Shown here one piece after another: positions 8,030-16,490 of a stretch of 64,000 bases of DNA (positions within the stretch are counted from its first letter, which is position 1; each line of letters begins with the position of its first letter). The DNA comes from Nitrosomonas sp. (lineage in GTDB: Bacteria; Pseudomonadota; Gammaproteobacteria; Burkholderiales; Nitrosomonadaceae), in the NCBI GenBank assembly GCA_028577615.1, contig JAJSDU010000003.1, positions 1-64,000 on the forward strand, in the 5' to 3' direction. Below the pieces are notes generated by a model. That model worked only from the letters and a program-made list of their open reading frames with translations. It was not told the origin of the DNA and did no database searches. The translations under genes were made by a program, and so were the position numbers.

Positions 8030-9388
8030 ATGACAATTTCCAGCAAAAAATTTCGTCTTCAACAAAAAATACAACATGGTGTTTTCGTTGTCCTGTTGAT
8101 GTTATTGTTTGTGCTGTTGGGTTATCTGGCGTTTGAAACACGACAGCAATGGGACATCAGTCAGAACGGTCGCAATACGCTCAGTCAAACCAGCATCGAT
8201 ATATTGCATAAAATGAGCGCCCCGATTCAGGTTACCGCTTATGCGACTGAAAAACATGCACAGCATGGCGACGTGCGTGACATTATTCATAGTTTTATGC
8301 AACTTTATCAGCGAGTTAAGCCCGATCTTTCGCTGACATTTATCGATCCTGTTGAGCAGCCGCGCCTGGCCAAAGACGCCGGCGTAAAAGTGAATGGCGA
8401 GATGATCATTCATTATCAGCAGAAGCGGGCCCATTTGACGACAATTAACGAGCAGGCGTTCACGCAATTGCTGATGCGTCTTGCGCGACCGGAAGAAAGA
8501 TTGATTATGGCGTTGAGCGGCCATGGCGAACGTAGTCTGGACGGCAATGCCAATTACGATTTGGGTGATTTTGGCAGACAGTTGACTATTAACGGTTTTG
8601 TCAGTCAACCGCTTAATCTGGCGCTGATACCGAATATCCCGGTGAATACGGATGTGCTGCTTATTGCTTCGCCACAAGTCGATTTGATGCCCGGAGAAGT
8701 CGACAAATTACTACACTATGTCGACCGAGGCGGGAATTTATTGTGGCTGGTTGATCAGGAATCCTTGCGCGGTCTGCTTCCATTGACAGAGAAGCTGCGT
8801 CTTGTGCTGACACCCGGTGTTGTTGTCGATCCACAGGCCGAGCAACTGAAAGCGCCTGTCACCTTTGCATTGGGTGCTATTTACGGCCAGCATGCGATTA
8901 CGCAGCACTTTAACTATATCACCGTATTTCCTTTTGCGCGCCAGATCGCCTTTAATGAAAATGACGAGTGGAAAACCGTTCCGCTGGTTGATGTGGCGCC
9001 CAACGGGTGGGTGGAAACCGGTTCACTTGATGATGCGATGGCCTTTGATCAGAGCGAAGACGCCGCCGGGCCGGTTACCATTGCGGTTGCACTGACGCGT
9101 CAAGTCGATCACCGGGAGCAGCGGATTGTCGTTGTCGGCAGCGGGCATTTTCTGGCTAATAGTTATTTGGGTAATGGCAACAATCTGGATTTCGGTATCA
9201 ATATGATTAACTGGCTGACGGGTGACGAGGATCTGGTGAGTATCCAGCCTCGCGTCACAATGGATAATCAACTCATTTTCAGTGAAACCGCGCTTAACAG
9301 CATGGTTATCGTTTTTTTATTTATTTTACCGGGTTTGTTTCTGGTGAGCGGCGTTGTGATCTGGTGGCGCCGGAAAAGGAACAAATAA
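8030..9388 (+). CDS. GldG-family ABC auxiliary protein
   Basis: A 452-residue protein with an N-terminal membrane anchor (about residues 15-37) and a C-terminal hydrophobic segment (about 420-443) followed by basic RRKRNK. The large extracytoplasmic part contains WDISQNGRNTLSQTS near the N-terminus and LIMALSGHGERSL in the middle, features of the GldG/ABC_transp_aux (intraflagellar-transport-like) family. It is tightly coupled to the permease (5 bp) and to the DUF4340 gene (4 bp). It probably forms the periplasmic part of the same complex. Confidence 0.85.
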   Translation: MTISSKKFRLQQKIQHGVFVVLLMLLFVLLGYLAFETRQQWDISQNGRNTLSQTSIDILHKMSAPIQVTAYATEKHAQHGDVRDIIHSFMQLYQRVKPDLSLTFIDPVEQPRLAKDAGVKVNGEMIIHYQQKRAHLTTINEQAFTQLLMRLARPEERLIMALSGHGERSLDGNANYDLGDFGRQLTINGFVSQPLNLALIPNIPVNTDVLLIASPQVDLMPGEVDKLLHYVDRGGNLLWLVDQESLRGLLPLTEKLRLVLTPGVVVDPQAEQLKAPVTFALGAIYGQHAITQHFNYITVFPFARQIAFNENDEWKTVPLVDVAPNGWVETGSLDDAMAFDQSEDAAGPVTIAVALTRQVDHREQRIVVVGSGHFLANSYLGNGNNLDFGINMINWLTGDEDLVSIQPRVTMDNQLIFSETALNSMVIVFLFILPGLFLVSGVVIWWRRKRNK

Positions 9389-9392
9389 AAGT

Positions 9393-10247
9393 ATGACGTA
9401 TCACTCGCAGCTCAATCTGATCATGCTGGCGACCATTATCGGTCTGGCAGTGTTTCTTTATCTGACGCCTCAATTTCAGTCTGAACCCGATGCGACTTTT
9501 CAGGTTTCCCTGCGTGATCCTGATACGGTGCAGGTCATTCGTATTATTCGTCATGGTGAAGAAACCATTTTGCGGCGCATCGGGAGTAGCTGGTATTTAT
9601 CATCGCCTTATCATGCTCGTGCTGATGAAGAATTAGTTGACAAGATATTGAATGTCTTGTCAGCCAACAGTCGGCAGCGTTATCCATTGACAAACAGCGA
9701 AGAGTTTAATCTGGATAATCCGCTTATTGAGCTGTACCTGGATGATGATTATTTTGCCTTTGGCGGATTGGCGCCTACAACAAATCAACAGTATCTGGCC
9801 ATTAATCAGCATGTTTATCTGGTATCGCCGCGATATGCCATATGGATACCGGTTAAACCGCTCGATATCGTCAGCGCGCAATTACTGGATGAGAAAGAAA
9901 TCCCGATTGAGTTTGAGTTTCGTGGTTTTTTGATACAACGCGAAAATGCTCAAACCGATGAGTGGCGAGCTGATGGGCGTATCGGTGAACATCTGACGGC
10001 GGAATTGTTGAGTCGCTGGGTGCAATTATGGCATTCCAGTCAGGCTTCGGAATTGATTGTGGATCAGCATAAGCGATCGGCAGCATATCCTGTTGCGAGA
10101 TTAACGCTTCAAAATGGCGGAATAATTCAGTTCAGTGTGCTGGAAGACGAAAATGGCGCGACAGTTTTTCGTAACGATGAACAGGTTGGCTATCTCTTTC
10201 CTGGGCCGAAAAATCGACAATTGCTGGACTTCTACGGTTTTGAATAA
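9393..10247 (+). CDS. DUF4340 domain protein
   Basis: A 284-residue protein with one N-terminal membrane segment ([18 protein letters not shown], about 7-24) and a periplasmic remainder. It starts four bases after the GldG-like gene. DUF4340 proteins are regularly encoded with GldG-type ABC systems. The repeated pattern of short beta strands ([21 protein letters not shown]) is typical of the family. Its function is unknown; a structural role in the ABC complex is the simplest reading. Confidence 0.78.
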   Translation: MTYHSQLNLIMLATIIGLAVFLYLTPQFQSEPDATFQVSLRDPDTVQVIRIIRHGEETILRRIGSSWYLSSPYHARADEELVDKILNVLSANSRQRYPLTNSEEFNLDNPLIELYLDDDYFAFGGLAPTTNQQYLAINQHVYLVSPRYAIWIPVKPLDIVSAQLLDEKEIPIEFEFRGFLIQRENAQTDEWRADGRIGEHLTAELLSRWVQLWHSSQASELIVDQHKRSAAYPVARLTLQNGGIIQFSVLEDENGATVFRNDEQVGYLFPGPKNRQLLDFYGFE

Positions 10248-10273
10248 AATTTCACCATTCTGAAAGCTGTTTT

Positions 10274-11104
10274 ATGCCAGAATTACCTGAAGTTGAAGTG
10301 ACCCGGAACGGCATCGTACCGTATCTGAAACAACGCCGTATCGCAGCCATTATTGTACGAAACAGAAAGCTGCGTTGGCCGATTCCGGAATGTCTTGATG
10401 CTGTGCTGCGCGGGCAACAGATTCAAACAATTATGCGACGGGGAAAATATCTTTTATTTGTTGTCGATACCGGGACATTAATTATTCATTTGGGTATGTC
10501 GGGCAGCCTGCGAATTTTAATGCATGACAATCATCCGGTCGTGGAAGCACCCGGCTTGCATGATCATTTTGATTTGATTACCGAGGATCGAATTGTAATG
10601 CGATTGCGGGATCCGCGGCGTTTTGGCGCTGTTTTATGGCACCAGGGCGATGCGCTGCAACACTCCTTGTTGCGTGATTTGGGGCCTGAGCCCATGTCCG
10701 AAGACTTTAATGCGGAAAGATTGTACGAACAGTCGCGCGGCAGGAAATCAAGCATTAAGACAATGCTCATGGATAGTCATGTTGTCGTCGGTGTAGGTAA
10801 TATTTATGCTAATGAAGCATTGTTTCAAGCCGGTATTCATCCATCCGTTGCTATTGGCAGAATAGGGCTTTGCCGTTATGGTAAGCTTGTGCGGGAAGTA
10901 CGGGCGGTACTGCAAAAGGCAATCCAGGCTGGCGGGAGCAGTTTGCGTGATTTTGCGCATGCAGATGGCAATCCAGGCTATTTTCAGCAGCAATACTGGG
11001 TGTATGGACGTGCAGGATTGCCTTGCCTGACCTGTGATACAGCAATCAGGCAAATCAGACAAAACCAGCGATCGAGCTTTTATTGTCCAGATTGCCAGCA
11101 TTAA
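10274..11104 (+). CDS. mutM: Formamidopyrimidine-DNA glycosylase
   Basis: A 276-residue Fpg/MutM. It begins [13 protein letters not shown] with the catalytic Pro2 and Glu3 and has Lys58 in the MRRGKYLLF motif. The C-terminal zinc finger has C251, C254, C271 and C274. It excises 8-oxoguanine and formamidopyrimidines and nicks the abasic site. The length is normal. It follows the ABC/DUF4340 genes by 26 bases and precedes proC by 23, so read-through transcription is likely. Confidence 0.97.
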   Translation: MPELPEVEVTRNGIVPYLKQRRIAAIIVRNRKLRWPIPECLDAVLRGQQIQTIMRRGKYLLFVVDTGTLIIHLGMSGSLRILMHDNHPVVEAPGLHDHFDLITEDRIVMRLRDPRRFGAVLWHQGDALQHSLLRDLGPEPMSEDFNAERLYEQSRGRKSSIKTMLMDSHVVVGVGNIYANEALFQAGIHPSVAIGRIGLCRYGKLVREVRAVLQKAIQAGGSSLRDFAHADGNPGYFQQQYWVYGRAGLPCLTCDTAIRQIRQNQRSSFYCPDCQH

Positions 11105-11127
11105 AACAGGTATAAAATACGAGCAGA

Positions 11128-11976
11128 ATGGGAATGGAAAAAATTAACATCACATTTATCGGTGGGGGCAATATGGCTTCTGCTTTGATCAGCGGCCTGA
11201 TACAGCAGGGCTACAATATCGAGCAGATTAATGTCGTGGAAGTTGATGCCGAACGCCGTAGCCGCATTAAAGAAGCGTTTGGCATAAGCGCAGTATCTGA
11301 TCTGACAGACGGTATATCACAGTCTTCTGGCAAGATAAGTGAACTGAATGTCATTGTGCTGGCGGTTAAGCCACAGCAAATACGTTCAATAGCGCATCAC
11401 ATTGCTGGTTTACTGAATAACCATCTGATTATTTCCATTGCAGCGGGTATACGCGTTATTGATATCATGCGCTGGCTGGACGGTTATCCGCGTGTCATCC
11501 GTGCGATGCCCAATACACCTTCTTTTGTGCGAGCGGGCGTGACAGGGCTTTATGCCGCGCCAGTAACCAGCGAGCTGGATCGTCGTTCTGCCGAGTCTAT
11601 ACTGAGTGCTGTTGGAACAGTTTTCTGGGTGGATGATGAGGAGATGCTGCATACAATAACAGCCCTATCCGGTAGCGGACCTGCTTATATATTTTATTTT
11701 ATCGAATCCATGCAGCAGGCAGGGATTAAATTGGGATTAACGCTGGAGCAGTCCCGGCAATTGAGTATGCAGACTTTCCTGGGAGCGGTTAAACTGGCCA
11801 GTGAAAGTCACGAAGATGTATCAGTGTTACGGGAAAAGGTAACGTCAAAAGGTGGTACAACGCAGAGAGCCATTCAAACAATGGAAGATGGCAATGTCAG
11901 AAATTCCATCATTACCGCAATTGAAGCATCTTACGTGCGCTCAAAGGAAATGAGCGATGAATACAGTAAAATGTGA
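11128..11976 (+). CDS. proC: Pyrroline-5-carboxylate reductase
   Basis: A 282-residue enzyme for the last step of proline synthesis (NAD(P)H reduction of pyrroline-5-carboxylate). The Rossmann motif FIGGGNMASALISGL is at the N-terminus. The conserved RAMPNTP lies near 125 and the C-terminal ALSGSGPAYIF near 175. VTSKGGTTQRA near 240 is the substrate-binding signature. The start may be at the first or third codon (ATG GGA ATG). It lies upstream of a yggT gene, a common pairing in proteobacteria. Confidence 0.97.
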   Translation: MGMEKINITFIGGGNMASALISGLIQQGYNIEQINVVEVDAERRSRIKEAFGISAVSDLTDGISQSSGKISELNVIVLAVKPQQIRSIAHHIAGLLNNHLIISIAAGIRVIDIMRWLDGYPRVIRAMPNTPSFVRAGVTGLYAAPVTSELDRRSAESILSAVGTVFWVDDEEMLHTITALSGSGPAYIFYFIESMQQAGIKLGLTLEQSRQLSMQTFLGAVKLASESHEDVSVLREKVTSKGGTTQRAIQTMEDGNVRNSIITAIEASYVRSKEMSDEYSKM

Positions 11977-12061
11977 GGGCTAAAAACACGTGAGCATACA
12001 GTCATTGGTATTCTTGAATTCGGAAAATGCTCATTTATAACAGTTTTGAAGGGAACAGCAA

Positions 12062-12637
12062 GTGACAGGCGACATATTGATTTTTTTAATTGACACTCTA
12101 TTGGGTCTTTTTTCCCTGGCGCTACTACTGCGTTTTTATTTCCAGTTACTGCGCGTACCCTACTACAACAACATTTCGCAGTTTCTGATTGCGGTAACCG
12201 ATTTTATCGTCCGGCCAGCGCGTCGCTTTATTCCTGGTTGGAAAGGTCTGGATCTGTCGACTTTGATTCTGGCCTGGCTGGTTGAGTGCATTATCCTTGT
12301 TACAGTGTATTCTAATCAGGGGTATGATTTTTCTGGTAACGTGGTTACTGCTGTTGGCGTCATCGGCTTGATGGGTATCATTGAAATTATCAGGACCACG
12401 CTGTACATCGTGTTGTTCATGATTGTCGCACAGGCTGTAGTTTCCTGGATTAATCCTTATAGTCCAATTGCACCATTGCTGAATACGTTCACGCAACCTT
12501 TTCTTGCTATATTTCGCAGACGTATTCCACCTATCGCTAATGTTGATCTCTCTCCGTTATTTGCGCTCATTGTCATCCAGTTGTTGCTGATGGTGATCAC
12601 TGGTGTCAATATGGAGTTTAAGTTGATGCTGAATTAA
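12062..12637 (+). CDS. yggT: YggT family membrane protein
   Basis: A 191-residue integral membrane protein starting at GTG. It contains two YGGT repeats, with matching motifs FLIAVTDFIVRPARRFIPG in the first half and LLNTFTQPFLAIFRRRIPP in the second. Four hydrophobic segments are visible. The family has been linked to osmotic stress and envelope functions but is not biochemically defined. It lies between proC and the DUF167 gene, the usual yggT-yggU order. Confidence 0.9.
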   Translation: MTGDILIFLIDTLLGLFSLALLLRFYFQLLRVPYYNNISQFLIAVTDFIVRPARRFIPGWKGLDLSTLILAWLVECIILVTVYSNQGYDFSGNVVTAVGVIGLMGIIEIIRTTLYIVLFMIVAQAVVSWINPYSPIAPLLNTFTQPFLAIFRRRIPPIANVDLSPLFALIVIQLLLMVITGVNMEFKLMLN

Positions 12638-12654
12638 TACTTTTTTTGAGTCTG

Positions 12655-12942
12655 ATGAATTGGTTTCATAGTGAAGGCGATGGTGTTTTCATTCTAACAG
12701 TATATGTTCAGCCGGGTGCAAAACGCACTGAGGCGGCTGGTTTGCATGGCAATGCACTGAAAATAAAAATTGCTGCTGCACCTGTCGAAGGTAAAGCTAA
12801 TATTGCGTTATTAAACTATCTCGCCAGCTGTTTTGAGGTGCCTCGCGCTCAGGTTCTGCTTAAGCAGGGTGAAAAATCAAGGTATAAAGTTGTAATGATA
12901 TTACAGGCTAAGCATGCTCCAGATACCTTATTTCAAGGTTAG
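12655..12942 (+). CDS. yggU: DUF167 (YggU-like) protein
   Basis: A 95-residue protein of the DUF167/YggU fold. VYVQPGAKRTEAAGLHG is followed by LKIKIAAAPVEGKAN and the later ALLNYLAS, the signature segments. I start it at ATG 12655; an upstream in-frame TTG (12646) is possible. The function is unknown. It follows yggT by 17 bases. Confidence 0.9.
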   Translation: MNWFHSEGDGVFILTVYVQPGAKRTEAAGLHGNALKIKIAAAPVEGKANIALLNYLASCFEVPRAQVLLKQGEKSRYKVVMILQAKHAPDTLFQG

Positions 12943-13017
12943 CGCTTTAGGTTTTTTGGATTTGATGTTACCGCGCAATTATCCGACGAGTTGTTGTGAT
13001 CATTTTCCGGAAATCGC

Positions 13018-13560
13018 ATGTCACAATTGATTCTGTTTAATAAGCCCTATGGCGTGATCTGCCAATTTACCCCGGTATCCGGGCATGTATCACTCAAGCA
13101 TTATATTCCTTTATCCGGTTTCTATCCTGCCGGTCGGCTGGATACTGATAGTGAAGGCTTGGTTTTGCTCACTAACGATGGGCGTTTGCAACATAGAATC
13201 TGCGATCCGAAGTTTAAGCTTCCTAAACTGTATTGGGTGCAGATTGAGGGCGTTCCTACATCGGATACGTTGCAGCAGTTGCACGCTGGCGTTTCGATAC
13301 GAAATCATACTACTCTGCCTGCGAGAGTTACTATGATAGAACAGCCGGAAAACCTCTGGCCGAGAATGCCTCCTGTTCGTGTGCGAAAATATATACCGAC
13401 GGTATGGCTGGAATTGATTCTTAAAGAAGGGAAAAACCGTCAGGTACGCCGTATGACTGCTGCCGTAGGTTATCCAACATTGCGTTTAATACGTTTTGCG
13501 ATTGGTCATTACACATTAAAAAATCTTGCACCGGGTGATTGGCGGTTGTTGGATATTTAA
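13018..13560 (+). CDS. rluE: 23S rRNA pseudouridine synthase, RluE-like
   Basis: A 180-residue RsuA-family pseudouridine synthase. It has the catalytic motif AGRLDTDSEGLVLLTNDG with Asp42, and downstream KEGKNRQVRRMTAAVG and PTLRLIRFAIG. It lacks an N-terminal S4 domain, like RluE, which modifies U2457 of 23S rRNA in E. coli. Assignment to RluE rather than another RsuA member rests on length and N-terminus (LILFNKPYGVICQF). Confidence 0.9.
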   Translation: MSQLILFNKPYGVICQFTPVSGHVSLKHYIPLSGFYPAGRLDTDSEGLVLLTNDGRLQHRICDPKFKLPKLYWVQIEGVPTSDTLQQLHAGVSIRNHTTLPARVTMIEQPENLWPRMPPVRVRKYIPTVWLELILKEGKNRQVRRMTAAVGYPTLRLIRFAIGHYTLKNLAPGDWRLLDI

Positions 13561-13891
13561 TAATGATATATTCCAAATAATTGAAATATAAGTTTCTATT
13601 TTTAATTGGACTGAAAATGGGGTGACAAATATTTACAGTTATGGTTTGTATAATGCTAAGATATAAATTTATAAATTATCGGATATAACACGTCAGAATT
13701 ATTGTCTGAAGAGTGTTCATTCCACTATATAAATTTTGAAGAAATCGATTTTTTAGAAATTTAAGTTTCATTTCATATTTAAACTGCTCTTGATAGTTGA
13801 TAGCATAAAGTGCCGAATGTAAGGCGCGTTGGTGTTTTGTTTTAACATATTGCCTATAGAAATTACAGGCTTTTAGAAGGGAAATAGTTAT
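13561..13891 (+). other. AT-rich leader before desaturase gene
   Basis: A 331-bp non-coding stretch, visibly richer in A and T than the flanking genes. It contains a TATAAT-like hexamer near 13650 but no well-spaced -35 that I would defend. AAGGG at 13879-13883 is a plausible ribosome-binding site for the ATG at 13892. I see no RNA gene. It presumably carries the desaturase promoter. Confidence 0.4.
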
Positions 13892-15082
13892 ATGTTTTCA
13901 GATTTTCTTAGTTTAATTTCAGGTGTAATTGATATGCCATGGTGGGGATATGTCGTTGTGACGCTTGTTCTCACGCATATTACGATTGCCAGTATCACCA
14001 TATACTTGCACCGTCACTCTGCGCACAGGGCTCTTGAACTTCATCCAATTCCAAGCCACTTTTTCCGTTTCTGGCTGTGGCTGACATCAGGTATGGTGAC
14101 AAAAGAGTGGACGGCCATTCACCGTAAGCATCATGCAAAATGCGAAACGGTTGATGATCCGCATAGTCCGATGATCTTTGGTATCAAGAAAGTCTTGACA
14201 GAGGGTGCTGAACTTTATCGTATAGAATCAAAAAATAAAGAAACAATGGAGCGCTATGGTTACGGGACACCTGACGACTGGGTGGAGCGTAATATTTACG
14301 CTAAACACAGCGCAAAAGGTATTGCGCTGATGTTGATCATTAATGTTATTTTGTTCGGCCCTATCGGTTTGACCATCTGGGCAGTCCAAATGCTCTGGAC
14401 ACCTATTTTTGCTGCAGGCGTGATTAATGGCGTAGGTCATTATTGGGGGTATCGCAATTTTCAGGCCGAGGATGCAAGCCGTAATATTGTGCCTTGGGGT
14501 ATTCTGATTGGCGGTGAAGAATTGCACAACAATCACCACGCATATGCAACATCAGCGCGATTATCCAATAAGTGGTATGAGTTTGATATCGGCTGGATGT
14601 ATATACGTATCCTGGAAATGTTAGGATTGGCTAAAGTCAAAAAGGTGGCGCCCAAATTGCGACTCAACAAAAATAAAACACAGTGTGATTTTGATACGCT
14701 TCAGGCGGTCATCTCTCATCGCTATGAAGTACTTGCGAAATACTCCATGTCCTTAAAGACAGTATTTGCTACGGAGCTGGAGCATTTGAAGGAAACGATT
14801 GCACATTATGAAATCGATAATTCGACTTTTAAGCGCTGGCTTCTCGCTGATTCTAAAACGCTTGAAGATCATGAACGTGAGAAACTGACACAGGTGCTAC
14901 GCAATACTAAAACACTGGATACTATTTATAATATGCGCGAAGAATTAGTGGCAATCTGGCAGCGCTCAACAGCATCGAAAGACGAGCTTGTTAAGCAATT
15001 GGAAGATTGGTGTAGGCGTGCAGAAGAAAGTGGCATTGAGGTGCTGAGAACGTTCTCGCAAAGATTGCGTTATTACGCGTAG
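13892..15082 (+). CDS. Fatty-acid (acyl-CoA) desaturase with C-terminal extension
   Basis: A 396-residue membrane desaturase. All three histidine boxes are present: HRHSAH (40-45), HRKHH (77-81) and HNNHH (212-216), which bind the di-iron centre. Hydrophobic spans occur near 20-38, 57-70, 143-163 and 165-180. It probably introduces a delta-9 double bond into membrane acyl chains. After about residue 250 a helical, charged extension of about 140 residues follows (for example REELVAIWQRSTASKDELVKQ). It is not part of the desaturase core, but I recall similar tails in 390-400 residue proteobacterial DesA-type proteins. It is followed by a strong terminator. Confidence 0.93.
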   Translation: MFSDFLSLISGVIDMPWWGYVVVTLVLTHITIASITIYLHRHSAHRALELHPIPSHFFRFWLWLTSGMVTKEWTAIHRKHHAKCETVDDPHSPMIFGIKKVLTEGAELYRIESKNKETMERYGYGTPDDWVERNIYAKHSAKGIALMLIINVILFGPIGLTIWAVQMLWTPIFAAGVINGVGHYWGYRNFQAEDASRNIVPWGILIGGEELHNNHHAYATSARLSNKWYEFDIGWMYIRILEMLGLAKVKKVAPKLRLNKNKTQCDFDTLQAVISHRYEVLAKYSMSLKTVFATELEHLKETIAHYEIDNSTFKRWLLADSKTLEDHEREKLTQVLRNTKTLDTIYNMREELVAIWQRSTASKDELVKQLEDWCRRAEESGIEVLRTFSQRLRYYA

Positions 15083-15103
15083 AATTGAATTGCATGTAAC
15101 AAT

Positions 15104-15133
15104 AAAAAAACCCGCATTACGCGGGTTTTTTTA
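15104..15133 (+). terminator. Rho-independent terminator of desaturase gene
   Basis: The stem CCCGC/GCGGG around ATTAC is preceded by an A-run and followed by seven Ts. The group II intron remnant begins two bases later, the placement expected for class C group II introns. Confidence 0.92.
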
Positions 15134-15134
15134 T

Positions 15135-15933
15135 GTGCGCCCGTGTTGCCGGGCGCACTCTTGGAGGTGAAAGTCCTCTCGTAAGTTGATCACAGCGAAC
15201 GAAGCGAAGCGTAACTGCATGAGGGCGACCGATTGTGGGGAGGGAGCGTGGAGCGAAGCTGCGAGCCGATGGACAAGAACTGGATAGAAGGCGTTGGCCG
15301 AGCAGAGCGAGTGGGTGATGGCACTGCTACGCAAGTATTACGCCAAACTACGGCTCAAGGTCAATGAGACGAAGAGCGCAGTAACCAGCATCAAGGGCAG
15401 GAAGTTTCTGGGCTACAGCTTTTGGTTTGCCAAAGATGGAGTAAAGCGCAAAGTGGTCGATAAGCCAATGGTGACGTTCAAGCAACGGGTGAGGCAACTG
15501 CTGACCCGGGGCGCCGCTCGGGCGGACGCAGCATGGCGGAGGTCATCGACAAGCTGAAACCCTACCTGTCGGGATGGAAGGTTTATTTCGGACTGGCGCA
15601 AACGCCGGGCGTCTGCGGATGCTGGACGAATGGCTACGCCACCGATTGCGAGCAATCCAACTCAGGCAATGGCGACGAGGAAGCATCATTTTCCGGGAAC
15701 TGACTAAGCTTGGTGCGGCTGAGCATGTGACAAAGCGAGTGACGTAAAATGCGCGCTGCTGGTGGCGGAATAGCAATGGTGACATCAAACGGGTATTGAC
15801 CATTGCCTATTTCGACAAACTCGGCGTGCCCCGTTTCTCATGACCTCAACTTCTCGAACCGCCCGGTGCGAGCCCGCATGCCGGATGGTGTGGGAGGGAA
15901 TCAGTCAAGTAGTCTGACTTTCCCTATCCCGAT
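15135..15933 (+). mobile_element. Group II intron remnant (class C type), internally deleted
   Basis: The left boundary GTGCGCCCG forms a perfect 9-bp hairpin with CGGGCGCAC and is followed by TTGGAGGTGAAAGTCCTC, a recognisable bacterial group II intron start. The right end carries the catalytic domain V/VI region (GAACCGCCCGGTGCGAGCCC at 15856-15875, GGATGGTGTGGGAGGG near 15883-15898) and ends CCTATCCCGAT. Intact introns are about 2 kb; this one is about 0.8 kb, lacks most of domains I-III and has a broken reverse transcriptase. Insertion immediately after a terminator is the hallmark of class C introns. The exact 3' end is my estimate. Confidence 0.8.
15294..15843 (+). pseudogene. Group II intron reverse transcriptase/maturase remnant
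   Basis: Pieces of an intron-encoded protein in several frames. The first is LLRKYYAKLRLKVNETKSAV and GRKFLGYSFW. After a frameshift near 15515-15530 comes MAEVIDKLKPYLSGWKVYFG. After another near 15605 comes LDEWLRHRLRAIQLRQWRRG. Then follow NARCWWRNSN and IAYFDKLGVPRFS with the stop at 15841-15843. This is the end of the RT domain, the maturase (X) domain and the C-terminus; the N-terminal RT domain with the catalytic YADD motif is absent. It cannot be active. Confidence 0.8.
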
Positions 15934-15967
15934 ATGCAATTCATGCGTATCGGGAAACACTTCAGAA

Positions 15968-16123
15968 TTACTTTAATTTTGTTTCTTTGTAATTGACATG
16001 TTTCCGCGCAACCGGATCATATTTTTTAATTTCCAGTTTTTCTGGGTTTGCGCGCTTATTTTTAGTCGTTGTATAAAAATGCCCTGTTCCTGCTGAAGAC
16101 TCTAGTTTGATTTTATCACGCAT
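15968..16123 (-). CDS. rpmG: 50S ribosomal protein L33
   Basis: 51 residues starting at ATG 16123 ([20 protein letters not shown]), ending in [11 protein letters not shown]. This is a complete L33. It lacks the paired Cys motifs of zinc-binding L33, so it is the Cys-free form. A longer in-frame extension to 16198 is not part of the protein. It lies 40 bases downstream of rpmB in the standard rpmBG order. Confidence 0.97.
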   Translation of the reverse strand: MRDKIKLESSAGTGHFYTTTKNKRANPEKLEIKKYDPVARKHVNYKETKLK

Positions 16124-16163
16124 TGGATAATATCCTTTTTTGTTAACAAAACAATCAAGATGA

Positions 16164-16400
16164 TTAAATGTCTTTTCCTTGTAGGCGCATTTCAGCAACT
16201 ACAATATCAATTCCTTTTTTATCAATCGTACGCAATGCTGCATTGGACAAGCGCAGACTGATCCAGCGATTCTCATTTTCAAGCCAAAAACGTCGTCTCT
16301 GTAGATTGGGTAAAAAACGCCGCTTGGTTTTGTTATTGGCGTGAGAAACATTGTTACCTACCATCGGTTTCTTTCCAGTTACTTCACATACGCGTGCCAT
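16164..16400 (-). CDS. rpmB: 50S ribosomal protein L28
   Basis: 78 residues, beginning [20 protein letters not shown], with [14 protein letters not shown] and [18 protein letters not shown] complete, normal-length L28 of the 50S subunit. It is the first gene of the rpmB-rpmG pair on the minus strand. A mobile-element remnant begins about 90 bases upstream. Confidence 0.98.
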   Translation of the reverse strand: MARVCEVTGKKPMVGNNVSHANNKTKRRFLPNLQRRRFWLENENRWISLRLSNAALRTIDKKGIDIVVAEMRLQGKDI

Positions 16401-16490
16401 GCTAGTGCACTCCGAGAGTTACAAAATTTGAATTATATCTTAATTTTGATTGCTTTCTCAAATCTTTAACCGGCAATATTATCTTTTAAT

